DNA of 64,000 nucleotides from Rikenellaceae bacterium (GCA_015060165.1 SUZC01000005.1:103887-167886), one strand, 5' to 3'. Shown: positions 50,216 to 59,178, counted from the first letter of the stretch. A program made the numbers and translations. Notes: generated by a model not told the origin, from the sequence alone.

Positions 50216-52129
50216 ATGAAAAGAATGTTTAAATTTCTGTTGGTGGCAGCTGTAGCAGTCTGCACAACAGCTTGTGCGCTCGATGAGCTCGAAGGGCAGT
50301 CGTCGGGTAACAAGAATAGCGAGGTGGGCTACATCAAGCTCGGCGAGGTGTTGCTCAATGGCGATACCGAGAACGCCAACCTCAATAGCCAGGGCTCTCG
50401 CGCAGCGACACGCGTGTCGGAGGCCGGAAATGGTTATTATGTAGAGATCGTCGACCCGCAGGGGAATGTCGATTGGAAGGGTGCCTATTCTGCAGCTAAG
50501 GGGCAGCAGATTGGCCTTGAACCCGATACATATATCGTATACGCATATCAGGACGATACAAAGGGTGCTAACATAGCAGGCGCAGCCGAAGATGCTCCCT
50601 ATTATCAGGGCAAATCAGATGCTGTAGTGGTAAAGACTAAGGAGACTACATCGGCTACCGTAACTTGTAAGTTGGCAAATGTAAAGGCAACAGTTGAGTT
50701 GTCGGCCGATTTGAAGGCTGTGTTTAAGTTGAACGACTCGGCCAATCCTTTGCAGACCGTCGTGTCGTTGGGTACTAACGATGATAACCAGTCATCGTTT
50801 ACATACCCTTATACCTCTACTCACAGTGGTCCCAACGTGTATTTCAAGGATGTAGCGGGTCCTGATAGCCAGATTGGTAATACCATGAGTTTCGAGCTTT
50901 CGGGTGTATACTATACGGGTGATCCCGATGATATCGGAACTGCAAATGAGAATTCTTCTTTGTGGAAGGAGGTTAAGATGGCTAAGACCATCACCAATGT
51001 ACGTGCTGCTCAGTGGCGCAAGATCTCTATCGATATCGATCACAACACAACTGGTACCGTTAAGTTCATCTTTGAGGTTTCGAATGTGGTATACGACGAT
51101 GAGATTAATGTCGATGTGGAGACTTTGTATGCAACTCTCAACGTCGAGGAGGTAATTCCCGATGACGATGTGGAGAATCCGTTGGCTCCGAGTGTTACAA
51201 TTGCAGGAAATGCCGCTGGCGATTTGACCTACGCGATCAATAACTCGAAGTATAACGAGGCAGCAGGTGCTTGGACTGCATTTTTGCAGGCAAACATTAC
51301 TCCTGCCGAGGGTGCTACCATTGCAGAGGTATATGCGGTGGTTGCTTCTGATAACGATAAGGTTGTTTCATCGTTGGCCGCAGCTGGTTTTGCTGATGCT
51401 CGTGTGAACCTATTCCCTACAAATGCTGCTTCGACATATTGTAATGTAGCAACAGATGGCTCATATGTGGTGCTCAACAATGCAGGTATGAGCGCATTGT
51501 ATAACTATTCGGGTACTCACACAATCAGTGTGTATACGGTCGATAGCGAGAAGCGCAAGAAACACACAGATGTAGTTGTTACAGTTACTAATGAGGGTGG
51601 CTCATCAACAGCCGGACCATCGATTGTGTGGAAAGTAAATGGTGTTTCGACAAATAATGTTGTTTTGAAGACAGACGTAGATGAGGTCGTAAATGCTCTT
51701 ATCGAATCTTCTACTGGTTTGACAGGTCTTAAAGTACAGATTATTAGTGAGACTTTGAATGAGAGCGAGCTTAGTGGATTTGGCTTAGCTCCTAATATGG
51801 ATTTGATGGAGCCAGCAACAGCTATCATGGAGACTCGTTTGCGTGCATTTGGTTTCTTGCCAATCGAGGGTATTGATCCAAATACAGCTACTGAGAGTGA
51901 AGTTACAGCAGCAGCGGCAGAAGATGATAATTATCGTATCTTCGATCCTGCAACAGGTGAGAGAAAAGCTGGTGCGGTAAGTCCTTTGATGAATAAGACA
52001 TCTTTAACATTTGAGATTACTAAGTTTATGCCTTTGTTGGAGATGTTGGGTAGTGGTGAGCACACATTTATCTTGACGGCTATTGATGAGAGCGGAACAA
52101 ACAATAGCACCATGGTTATTAAATTTTAA
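50216..52129 (+). CDS. DUF4493 lipoprotein (long)
   Basis: A 637-residue lipoprotein with signal LLVAAVAVCTTAC, followed by an acidic stretch (LDELEG). Residues about 35-330 are a DUF4493 domain: VGYIKLGEVLLNG, SRAATRVSEAGNGYYVEIVDPQG, then LEPDTYIVYAYQDD and APYYQGKSDAVVVKTKETTSATVTCKLANVKATVEL. The C-terminal half (about 330-637) looks like two or three Ig-like domains with hydrophobic strands and Asn/Asp/Ser turns. It resembles a rod or stalk that places a terminal domain away from the membrane. It is the third gene of the operon and the gaps on both sides are under 20 bases. Confidence 0.8.
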   Translation: MKRMFKFLLVAAVAVCTTACALDELEGQSSGNKNSEVGYIKLGEVLLNGDTENANLNSQGSRAATRVSEAGNGYYVEIVDPQGNVDWKGAYSAAKGQQIGLEPDTYIVYAYQDDTKGANIAGAAEDAPYYQGKSDAVVVKTKETTSATVTCKLANVKATVELSADLKAVFKLNDSANPLQTVVSLGTNDDNQSSFTYPYTSTHSGPNVYFKDVAGPDSQIGNTMSFELSGVYYTGDPDDIGTANENSSLWKEVKMAKTITNVRAAQWRKISIDIDHNTTGTVKFIFEVSNVVYDDEINVDVETLYATLNVEEVIPDDDVENPLAPSVTIAGNAAGDLTYAINNSKYNEAAGAWTAFLQANITPAEGATIAEVYAVVASDNDKVVSSLAAAGFADARVNLFPTNAASTYCNVATDGSYVVLNNAGMSALYNYSGTHTISVYTVDSEKRKKHTDVVVTVTNEGGSSTAGPSIVWKVNGVSTNNVVLKTDVDEVVNALIESSTGLTGLKVQIISETLNESELSGFGLAPNMDLMEPATAIMETRLRAFGFLPIEGIDPNTATESEVTAAAAEDDNYRIFDPATGERKAGAVSPLMNKTSLTFEITKFMPLLEMLGSGEHTFILTAIDESGTNNSTMVIKF

Positions 52130-52144
52130 TTATTCGTTACGACA

Positions 52145-54382
52145 ATGAAAAATATAGCAAAGTATATATTGATGGCAGGTGTGGCCTTGATGGCCACTGC
52201 CTGCGACAAGGATTCGGTCGGAACGGGTGAAGGTGCTGTTTCGTTTGATTTCCGTATGTCGAGTGAGACTCGTGCGGTGGTAGATGCTGCGACTCTGCCC
52301 AATGTGCGCGTTAAGGTTTATCGTGAAGATGGAGGATTGATTCGCCGATATACTTCGGTGGCCGATATTCCAGCTCCTTTGTATCTTGTTGCCGGAGAAT
52401 ATTCGGTGACTGCTGAGGCTGGCGATAAGGAGAATGTTGCATTTTTGGCATCGGATGTTGCGGCTGATCAGGGCGTTGGCGCTATGTTGTGCTATGCGTC
52501 TGAGGCAAAGGCGTTCACAGTTGCTGCGCAACAAAACTCAAATATTGAGGTCGTGGCAAAGACAATTAATGTAAAGACTACAGTTGAGTTTAATACTGCG
52601 GCTACTGATAATGAAAACTCTCAGCTGTCGGATGTTAAGATTCAGTTGGCTGCAATGACCTCAGCCGCAACCGATGTTGCAGCTTTCAATGCGGCTCTTA
52701 CTGCTGAGACTCCTAAGGTTGAGATGTCGGGTTCTGATACTGCATACTTCCTCTTGCCTGAGGGTGAGACCGAGGCTGATAATGTAACCACTATTTTGTG
52801 GGCATTTGAGGCCACTCACGCAGTCGATGGTGCAATCTCAAAGGTTGGAACTATCAATGTTGAGAAGGGTAAAGGATATACCGTTAAGTTTAAGTATTCA
52901 CGTACTCCCGATGGATTTGTTGGTCCTGATGAGGATGGCAATGGTGGCCTTTATGTTGAGGTTGATGATAGCGTAGAGGAGTATGAGAGCGACTTTGACT
53001 TTAAGCCACAGCCTGAGATTACGGGTGCAGGTTTAAATATTTCTGGCGTGAATGTTTACGCAGAGGGTAGTAATGTTGTTCTTACTTGCGAGTCAATCAA
53101 CGATTTGGCAACGCTCTCTTTGGGTGGCGTGAACTTCTTTGCCGAGGGCGAGGTTGTGGCAAATGCCATCGCTGGAGTGACTTGTGTTAAGAATGCCTCA
53201 ACAAAGGTGACGATTACACTCGCTAAGGAGTATTTTGCATCAATGACTGGTGGCGAGAATACTTTAGTGTTTGGTATGACTGATACCGGTGGTGAGTACT
53301 CGCAAAAGATCAAATTCTTGAAGCAGGGATTGGTTGAGGTTGATACTACGTTTGATTTGTGGTCAAATATTGCAAACTTTACAGCTGTAGTTACAGAGTC
53401 GGCTACATCTGTTCAGATTATGTATAAAAATGCCACTGCTACTGAGTGGAATACATTGGTGGCTACTAAGCAGGCTGATGGTTATACATACAAGGCAGTA
53501 TCGGGGTCACCTTGGGTTACAGGTACAGCAAATGCTAAGCATGAGATTTGGGATCCTAATAAGAGCGTGGGTGTATATGCAAATAATAACTATGAGTATA
53601 AATTGGTAGTCGATGGTGTTGAGAAAGCTGTATCGAGCAGAGCATTGACAACCGATCAGACAATCCCATATGCTACTTTTGAGGACAATACACTTGCTTG
53701 TTGGGGTAATGATACAGGAGTTGCTCCATATTGGGGTAGTGGAAATAATAGCTTTACCGATGACGACCCACTATGCCGTCAGGCAACTTATAATGGAATG
53801 ACAGGTAGCTATTGTGCGCATTTGTCATCTTGTGCTGCGGGAGCACTGGGTATTACTATGTTGGCAGCCGGTAATATATTTACTGGAACATTCAGCAAGC
53901 CATCGACAACCGGAACAGTGTCTTTTGGTATTAAGTACAATTGGAAGGCACGTCCAACTGCAATGAAATTGAAGTACTGGGGAAATATCGGCACTGTTGA
54001 TAGAACCGATAAGGATGTAGTGATGATTCCGTCGGGACAGCCTGATCAGGCAAGTATTTATGTGGCAATCATTGACTGGAGTTCGCGTCATCAAACTTCA
54101 TCTGGTACTGGTAATCCATCGGGTATTTGGTCTGTTGAGGATGGTATAAATGCCGTTTCAGAGGGTAAGATCATCGGTTACGGTGTGGTATATCCTACAG
54201 GAACAACAAGTGGTGATAAGATGATTGACTTGGAGATTCCTATCCACTATTACGATACACAGACCAAGCCTAGTGGGAACTATACATTGGTAATTTCGGC
54301 CGCAACAAGCCGTTACGGTGATTATATGAATGGTTGCTCGAAAAGCGATATGTACGTTGACGACTTCCAGTGGGTATATTAA
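52145..54382 (+). CDS. DUF4493-like plus PCMD-domain lipoprotein
   Basis: A 745-residue lipoprotein with signal MAGVALMATAC and DKDS after the cysteine. Residues about 25-270 look like a DUF4493 domain (EGAVSFDFRMSSETR, LPNVRVKVYREDGG, PLYLVAGEYSVTAEAGDKENVAF). Residues about 280-500 hold Ig-like repeats. The C-terminal 245 residues are a PCMD (putative carbohydrate metabolism) jelly-roll, recognised by NWKARPTAMKLKYWG, the IVAII-DW stretch and SAATSRYGDYMNGCSKSDMYVDDFQWVY. The same terminal motif ends the next protein. PCMD domains are thought to bind carbohydrate, so this protein may be a surface lectin. Confidence 0.8.
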   Translation: MKNIAKYILMAGVALMATACDKDSVGTGEGAVSFDFRMSSETRAVVDAATLPNVRVKVYREDGGLIRRYTSVADIPAPLYLVAGEYSVTAEAGDKENVAFLASDVAADQGVGAMLCYASEAKAFTVAAQQNSNIEVVAKTINVKTTVEFNTAATDNENSQLSDVKIQLAAMTSAATDVAAFNAALTAETPKVEMSGSDTAYFLLPEGETEADNVTTILWAFEATHAVDGAISKVGTINVEKGKGYTVKFKYSRTPDGFVGPDEDGNGGLYVEVDDSVEEYESDFDFKPQPEITGAGLNISGVNVYAEGSNVVLTCESINDLATLSLGGVNFFAEGEVVANAIAGVTCVKNASTKVTITLAKEYFASMTGGENTLVFGMTDTGGEYSQKIKFLKQGLVEVDTTFDLWSNIANFTAVVTESATSVQIMYKNATATEWNTLVATKQADGYTYKAVSGSPWVTGTANAKHEIWDPNKSVGVYANNNYEYKLVVDGVEKAVSSRALTTDQTIPYATFEDNTLACWGNDTGVAPYWGSGNNSFTDDDPLCRQATYNGMTGSYCAHLSSCAAGALGITMLAAGNIFTGTFSKPSTTGTVSFGIKYNWKARPTAMKLKYWGNIGTVDRTDKDVVMIPSGQPDQASIYVAIIDWSSRHQTSSGTGNPSGIWSVEDGINAVSEGKIIGYGVVYPTGTTSGDKMIDLEIPIHYYDTQTKPSGNYTLVISAATSRYGDYMNGCSKSDMYVDDFQWVY

Positions 54383-54393
54383 TTTAAAAGATA

Positions 54394-55992
54394 ATGAATC
54401 TATTTAAGCGCATAGTTTTGGTCCTTGTTGGGGCGGTAAGCTGCACGGCGTGTATCGATAATGCGATTCCCTACCCTGTGGAGGAGATTGCTATATTGAG
54501 CTACGAGGGTGTTGGTTTCAGCTCCACAATCGACCCTGTGACGCGTACGGTAACTTTGCACCTCGACGAGCAGACTAATATCACTGCTGTCGAGGTGACC
54601 AAAGCCGAGATAACCGAGAATGGAGTATCTTCGATTTCGCTGACGGGTACGTTCAATATGTTGACCCCTATCGAGGTGACCTTATCGCGATATCAGGATT
54701 ATGTATGGACCATTAAGGCGGAGCAGACAATCGAGCGTTATTTTACTGTCGCAGGGCAGATCGGTCAGAGTGTAATCGATGCAGAGAGCCGTACGGTTAC
54801 AGCTTATGTGGCAGAGGGTAGCGACTTGACCAATATTACTATCACCTCGCTGAAACTTGGCCCTAAGGAGGTTACCGCAATGACCCCAGCCCCCGAGGAG
54901 ATTCGCGATTTCAGCTCGGTGCGCTACATCTATCTGCAATATCCTGCCCTGGCGGGGCAGATGGAGCGTTGGCAGCTATATGTTCTTGAAACAGATGTCA
55001 AGGCTCAAATCACGCAGGCCGATGCATGGGCTACATGCGCTTGGTTGTATGGTGCTGCACAGCAGAATGATTCGGTTGGTTTCCGTTATCGTAAGTCGGG
55101 CGAGGATAGTTGGCAGGAGGTTGCGGGAGTAAGCTACATATCGGGTACTCTCACGGCTAAGGTCACGGGTCTTACACCTAATACCAGTTACGATTTTGTC
55201 GCCTATTCGGGCGAGGATCAGTCGCCTGTGGTTACGCGTACTACCGAGAGCGTTGTTCCGTTGGAAAATGCGGGCTTTGAGTATTGGTGTAAGAAGGAAG
55301 ATATTGTCTACCCCTATGCCGACGGCACGGCTCCTTATTGGGCTACGGGTAATGTGGGTGCGAGCATCGTTGGCGAGACCCTGACTGAGGGTGTGAGCGA
55401 TGTACGACCAGGTTCATCTGGTAAGCTTGCAGCGCGTCTGTCGTCGAAGTATGCCAACGTATTTGGCGTGGGTAAGTTTGCTGCAGGAAACCTCTATATC
55501 GGTAATTATGTGCGCAACGATGGTACTCACGGTATTGTCCACTTTGGCCGTCCATTTACGGCTCGTCCTACAGCGTTGAGAGGATGGGTGAAGTATAATC
55601 GTGGATTGGTGGACCGCATCACATCTCAGCCGCCAGGGGTTACTATCAATTCGGGTGATCCCGATTGTGGTATGATCTTTATGGCATTGGGCGATTGGGA
55701 TCCAGCTACCTATGGAGGTACGGCCGATAGTCCTGTGGAGATTGCGACACGACGTATCAACGAGACTGCATTTGACGTAAATAGCGATGCAATTATCGCC
55801 TATGGCGAGATGCCTTTGGCGGAGAGTGTTGAGGGTTGGACTCAGTTTACTATTCCACTCGATTATAGAGCAACGGATCGTATCCCGACACATATTATCA
55901 TAGTATGCTCAGCGTCGCGTTATGGTGACTACTTTACGGGTAGTACCCAGAGTGTTATGTGGCTCGATGATTTTGAGTTGGTATACGAGTAA
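54394..55992 (+). CDS. PCMD-domain lipoprotein
   Basis: A 532-residue lipoprotein with signal VLVLVGAVSCTAC, followed by IDN. Residues about 25-190 hold two short beta repeats, probably BACON- or Ig-like (VTRTVTLHLDEQTNITAVEVTKAEI, then VIDAESRTVTAYVAEGSDLTNITI). Residues about 195-280 are a fibronectin type III-like domain (WLYGAAQQNDSVGFRYRKSGEDSW and LTPNTSYDFVAYSGED). The last 240 residues are a PCMD domain with GRPFTARPTALRGWVKYN and CSASRYGDYFTGSTQSVMWLDDFELVY. It is the last gene of the operon, followed by a clear terminator. Confidence 0.83.
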   Translation: MNLFKRIVLVLVGAVSCTACIDNAIPYPVEEIAILSYEGVGFSSTIDPVTRTVTLHLDEQTNITAVEVTKAEITENGVSSISLTGTFNMLTPIEVTLSRYQDYVWTIKAEQTIERYFTVAGQIGQSVIDAESRTVTAYVAEGSDLTNITITSLKLGPKEVTAMTPAPEEIRDFSSVRYIYLQYPALAGQMERWQLYVLETDVKAQITQADAWATCAWLYGAAQQNDSVGFRYRKSGEDSWQEVAGVSYISGTLTAKVTGLTPNTSYDFVAYSGEDQSPVVTRTTESVVPLENAGFEYWCKKEDIVYPYADGTAPYWATGNVGASIVGETLTEGVSDVRPGSSGKLAARLSSKYANVFGVGKFAAGNLYIGNYVRNDGTHGIVHFGRPFTARPTALRGWVKYNRGLVDRITSQPPGVTINSGDPDCGMIFMALGDWDPATYGGTADSPVEIATRRINETAFDVNSDAIIAYGEMPLAESVEGWTQFTIPLDYRATDRIPTHIIIVCSASRYGDYFTGSTQSVMWLDDFELVYE

Positions 55993-56012
55993 TTGGGCTG
56001 ATTAAAATATTC

Positions 56013-56044
56013 AGGGGCGAATCTTTCGGGATTCGCCTTTTTTG
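56013..56044 (+). terminator. terminator of the lipoprotein operon
   Basis: GGCGAATC and GATTCGCC pair around TTTCGG, followed by seven Ts, about 20 bases after the last stop codon. Confidence 0.92.
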
Positions 56045-56205
56045 TTGAAGTATGGATGTGGAGTTCTGGCGGTGATAGTAGCTTAGTGCGGTTTGAGAAC
56101 GCTAGGTGCTCGTAATTGAGAATGTTGAGTGTGAGAGCTATTTTATCTGAAATCAATGATTATATCATTACGTCATCGCCCGAGCGCAATTTGTTTTAGC
56201 CATAA

Positions 56206-56244
56206 TTGTAGCCCATTTTGGCCCTTGTAGCATTTGGGCTACAA
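56206..56244. repeat. long-loop inverted repeat
   Basis: TTGTAGCCCA and TGGGCTACAA form a perfect 10-base inverted repeat around a 19-base loop (ttttggccc...). It lies in the 538-base non-coding stretch between the lipoprotein operon and tRNA-His. No function is evident. Confidence 0.5.
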
Positions 56245-56254
56245 ATACGGACAC

Positions 56255-56291
56255 AAAAAAGGGTTATCATAACAATGATAACCCTTTTTTT
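56255..56291. terminator. terminator behind the tRNA-His scar
   Basis: AAAAAAGGGTTATCAT and ATGATAACCCTTTTTT pair around AACA. The symmetric A- and T-runs make it bidirectional. It lies 22 bases beyond the 3' tRNA-His fragment, just as a terminator follows the tRNA-Gly fragment at 3.7 kb. Confidence 0.85.
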
Positions 56292-56312
56292 CAGTGCTTT
56301 ACGTTGTTTCTG

Positions 56313-56332
56313 GGGTGGAAGATGGGATTCGA
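56313..56332 (-). pseudogene. 3' fragment of tRNA-His (att-like direct repeat)
   Basis: Twenty bases identical to the 3' end of the intact tRNA-His (56530-56549): T-loop, 3' T-stem, acceptor strand and one flanking base. Identity stops in the T-loop, the same place as in the tRNA-Gly fragment. The insert between the copies (56333-56529) holds no gene. Confidence 0.8.
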
Positions 56333-56490
56333 CCGCCAAAGGCGAAGCGAGGATACCTTTGAAAATAAAAATAAATATATCCTCGCAACCCGCAACCACA
56401 TTTCCTCTTGCAACCAAAAAGCAGAGCGCAGCAGGCGCATATTTTGATGGAGGGGATTTCGGCTGCTTGCAGACAGAAAGCGCATACAAC

Positions 56491-56519
56491 AAAAAAACGC
56501 AAGGTAAAAACCTTGCGTC
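56491..56519 (-). terminator. terminator of tRNA-His
   Basis: ACGCAAGG and CCTTGCGT pair around a 5-base loop. On the minus strand it runs into seven Ts, 12 bases after the tRNA. Confidence 0.88.
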
Positions 56520-56530
56520 TGCTTTTTAAG

Positions 56531-56605
56531 GGTGGAAGATGGGATTCGAACCCACGACCTTCGGAACCACAATCCGTCACTCTAACCAACTGAGCTACAT
56601 CCACC
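56531..56605 (-). tRNA. tRNA-His (GTG anticodon)
   Basis: Cloverleaf with the histidine-specific extra G (G-1, base 56605) facing discriminator C73 (56531). D-stem GCTC/GAGT, anticodon stem ACGGA/TCCGA-type around TTGTGGT, T-stem GTGGG/CCCAT around TTCGAAT. The acceptor stem GTGGATG against CTTCCAC contains a U-U opposition at pair 6:67. CCA is not encoded. Confidence 0.94.
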
Positions 56606-56699
56606 ATTTAGCGACTTGATTTCTCAAATCGGTGTGCAAATATAGTAGGTTTTGTGGTATTATCCAAATAAAAATTAAAAAAAATGCAGAAGAATGAAT

Positions 56700-56724
56700 A
56701 AAACCTCCCCGGAGGAGAGGTTTT
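56700..56724 (-). terminator. terminator of the heparinase-like gene
   Basis: AAAACCTC and GAGGTTTT pair around CCCGGAGGA. On the minus strand the stem ends in GGTTTTATT, 22 bases after the stop codon. Confidence 0.7.
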
Positions 56725-56746
56725 GATTTCATATTATAGGGTAATT

Positions 56747-58621
56747 CTATTTCAATGTGCGGTTCTTTTTGCCAAGGTTGAGCTTGGGCAATGTAATCTT
56801 CAGGCCCTTCTTTTTATCTGGCGACATTGTAACCACAACGTCGGCTGTCTCGCCAGCTTTAAGGTCAATGACAAAACCTACAAGAGTAACACCCTTATCG
56901 GGGACTTCACACTCCATATATTTATGTTCGGGCCAAATCTGTGCTGTCGCCGAGAGACGGCTATTTAGTTTCAGATAGATGGTCTTGTTGTTTTGCGTAA
57001 GCATAATAACCTGCGGGCTGATAATCTCAGCCTTTGCGTGTGTGGCAATCTTCCACTCGACCTTCGCAGGGGCATCGCCTACGACAATATGGTCGGTGAT
57101 GGTGAGGTAGTCGTTCTTGTCGAGTTCGGCTGTTCGTACGACTTCGCGTGCGTAGGGTGCAAATACGGGGGTTAGGTTAACAATCGCGCCTTTGCGACGT
57201 GGGGTGTCGAACGACTCGGTAATCTCGGCCTTACCATTGACGGCGTGGCGTTGGCTGTTGAATACCAATGTGTTGTGAGACTCCGCGCCAATGCGGAATA
57301 CATCCCAGCGTTGGCTGTTTTGGCTCATATCCCACAAACTGACGCCAGCCTGCTCTAAACGGTTGTAGTCGTGTTGACCTAAATCGACTGCCCAGCGGAT
57401 GCCGTCGTATTCGTAGACGAACGAACCAGCATCCATATGTCCGTGGTTGCTCGAAGCCTTACCTCCCTTTATGGCGAAATATGTATCGTCGGGACGGGTC
57501 CAGCCGCTACGATAGATGAAGAGCGGTACCTCGCCTTGAGCTACCCAGGTGTTGTTCTCAGGGAGTTTGGCATTGGCCAGGTCGAGGCTTGAACCAAATA
57601 TCATATAAATAGGTAGCAATCGCTCGGCGTGGATCTTACCCTCGCTGACAAACTTCTCGTCGATAGCTACAATCGAAGGATCCTTCAATTCGCGCGCAAA
57701 CCAATATTTCGACGATACGCAGAAGCATTTCATACCCGAATCAAAGTAGTTGAACGGTAGGCCTGAAGGTGCAACCATATAGGTCATAAAATCGGCTGTG
57801 CGCATAAAGCTTTGCTGCGATGTGATGCCTGCGTCGGTGCCAAGTGCCGACTGTAAGGCTGCTACCAGCATAACTTCGAAGCCCGTGCCATAATCCCAAT
57901 ATCCGTATCCTTCGGGGTAGGCTCCGTGAGGCTCGTAGCACTTTTGGGCAAGAGGATTGGATTCCAAGCATTTGGCAATTAGGGCTTTGCAATATTCGGG
58001 TGAACGTTCCAAAGTGGCCAAAGCTCCATATATCATACCTGCATTGCAGACCTGATTCCAATTGTTGTTACTGCGGAAGAACCACGCGTGAGAATTGTTC
58101 TCAGAAGGGCGCAGTCCCTTTTCGTAGATGGCTGTGCCGATTATGCTACGCGAATGTACGGGTAGCTGGCGATAGAGCCAGTCGTAACCGATTGCCAATG
58201 CCATAGTCATTTCGCCAACGTCGAGGAAGTGCGAGGGATTCCAGTCCTCAAACTCACAGATTGCCAGCATCTCTTTCTCGGCACGAGTGGCATAGCGCAT
58301 ATCCTCGGTCGTTATGTAGGCATACGAGAGATAGAAAATTCGCTTCAATGCCTTGCGCGAGATACTCAGCAGACGGCGGCCTGTCATTTGACGCTCGACT
58401 GGAGCCTCGGTGAGCATTTTGTCGGCTTCGGTGATAATCAGATTGTGTATCTTTTGGCCGTTGGGCGATTGTGCGGCGAACTCCTTGATGGCGGTTATGT
58501 CGCCACTCTTAAGCAGTAGGCGGGGGTGTGGGGCAATCTTCTCGTAGTCGAGATTCTGACCGAAAACCGATGCTACACTTAAAAAAACAAAGGAAAACAG
58601 AGCTAAAAGCAGTTTTTTCAT
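56747..58621 (-). CDS. heparinase II/III-type polysaccharide lyase
   Basis: Exported lyase of 624 residues that cuts uronic acid-containing polysaccharide by beta-elimination. The start is at MKKLLLALFS, four codons after another ATG; the signal peptide is LLLALFSFVFLSVASVFG. An (alpha/alpha) toroid comes first (about 25-350), with RSNNNWNQVCNAGM containing the catalytic Asn/His region and AYPEGYGYWDYGTGFEV. An antiparallel beta-sandwich follows (about 360-610), with ASSNHGHMDAGSFVYEYDGIRWAVDLG, the family's second active-site block. The substrate could be heparin, alginate or similar. It is transcribed alone, divergent from groES-groEL. Confidence 0.87.
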   Translation of the reverse strand: MKKLLLALFSFVFLSVASVFGQNLDYEKIAPHPRLLLKSGDITAIKEFAAQSPNGQKIHNLIITEADKMLTEAPVERQMTGRRLLSISRKALKRIFYLSYAYITTEDMRYATRAEKEMLAICEFEDWNPSHFLDVGEMTMALAIGYDWLYRQLPVHSRSIIGTAIYEKGLRPSENNSHAWFFRSNNNWNQVCNAGMIYGALATLERSPEYCKALIAKCLESNPLAQKCYEPHGAYPEGYGYWDYGTGFEVMLVAALQSALGTDAGITSQQSFMRTADFMTYMVAPSGLPFNYFDSGMKCFCVSSKYWFARELKDPSIVAIDEKFVSEGKIHAERLLPIYMIFGSSLDLANAKLPENNTWVAQGEVPLFIYRSGWTRPDDTYFAIKGGKASSNHGHMDAGSFVYEYDGIRWAVDLGQHDYNRLEQAGVSLWDMSQNSQRWDVFRIGAESHNTLVFNSQRHAVNGKAEITESFDTPRRKGAIVNLTPVFAPYAREVVRTAELDKNDYLTITDHIVVGDAPAKVEWKIATHAKAEIISPQVIMLTQNNKTIYLKLNSRLSATAQIWPEHKYMECEVPDKGVTLVGFVIDLKAGETADVVVTMSPDKKKGLKITLPKLNLGKKNRTLK

Positions 58622-58721
58622 AATAAAAATCAATTTGGTGGCTAAAATTACAAATAATTTTGCAAACTTCGCACTCTGAATGACAGATTAATAAAAGTAA
58701 GACAGTTTTGTTAGCGCTATG

Positions 58722-58795
58722 TGACAAAATGTCATACTTGGTAACGTTTCATTGGCAGAAATGTATGCCAAAAGAGTTTTGGCACACCTGTTGTT
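58722..58795 (+). promoter_or_regulatory. groES-groEL regulatory region with sigma-54-like promoter
   Basis: TGGCAC at 58780-58785, five bases, TTGTT at 58791-58795 closely matches the -24/-12 sigma-54 consensus (TGGCAC-N5-TTGCW, one mismatch). A perfect 8-base inverted repeat, TGCCAAAA-GAG-TTTTGGCA (58766-58784), overlaps the -24 element. Another TTGGCA half site lies at 58752-58757. Further up is TGACA-AAA-TGTCA (58722-58734). No CIRCE operator (TTAGCACTC type) is present. Predicted start is near 58807, giving a leader of about 65 bases. Confidence 0.55.
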
Positions 58796-58871
58796 CATAT
58801 ATAAGGCGATGCTCCGCCCAGCAGAGCAGAACAAAGTGCAAACAAAATTTTAACTATAAAAACAGAGAATT

Positions 58872-59141
58872 ATGACAATTAAACCACTTTCAGACCGTGT
58901 ATTGGTGTTGCCCAATCCGGCAGAGGAGAAGACCGCAGGTGGTCTGTTTATTCCCGACACAGCAAAGGAGAAGCCCCTTATGGGTAAAGTAGTAGCCGTT
59001 GGCCCTGGCACCGCAGAGGTGAAGATGGAGGTTAAAGAGGGCGATACAGTTCTATATGGCAAGTATGCTGGTACTGAGATCAATGTTGACGGTACTGATT
59101 ACCTCATTATGAAGCAGAGCGACATTTTGGCAATTTGCTAA
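58872..59141 (+). CDS. groES: co-chaperonin GroES
   Basis: Ten-kDa lid of the GroEL folding chamber; seven copies cap the ring. It has 89 residues with [10 protein letters not shown] at the start, the mobile loop [29 protein letters not shown] in the core and [22 protein letters not shown] at the end. It is slightly shorter than E. coli GroES (97). It lies 49 bases before groEL, forming the usual operon. Confidence 0.97.
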   Translation: MTIKPLSDRVLVLPNPAEEKTAGGLFIPDTAKEKPLMGKVVAVGPGTAEVKMEVKEGDTVLYGKYAGTEINVDGTDYLIMKQSDILAIC

Positions 59142-59178
59142 TCGCAGGCTCGGATAGATTTTTTTTAAACGCATTTAA

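Noticed and set aside
58640..58870. CIRCE operator upstream of groES
   Set aside because: No TTAGCACTC-N9-GAGTGCTAA or close variant; the palindromes present have a different sequence and spacing.
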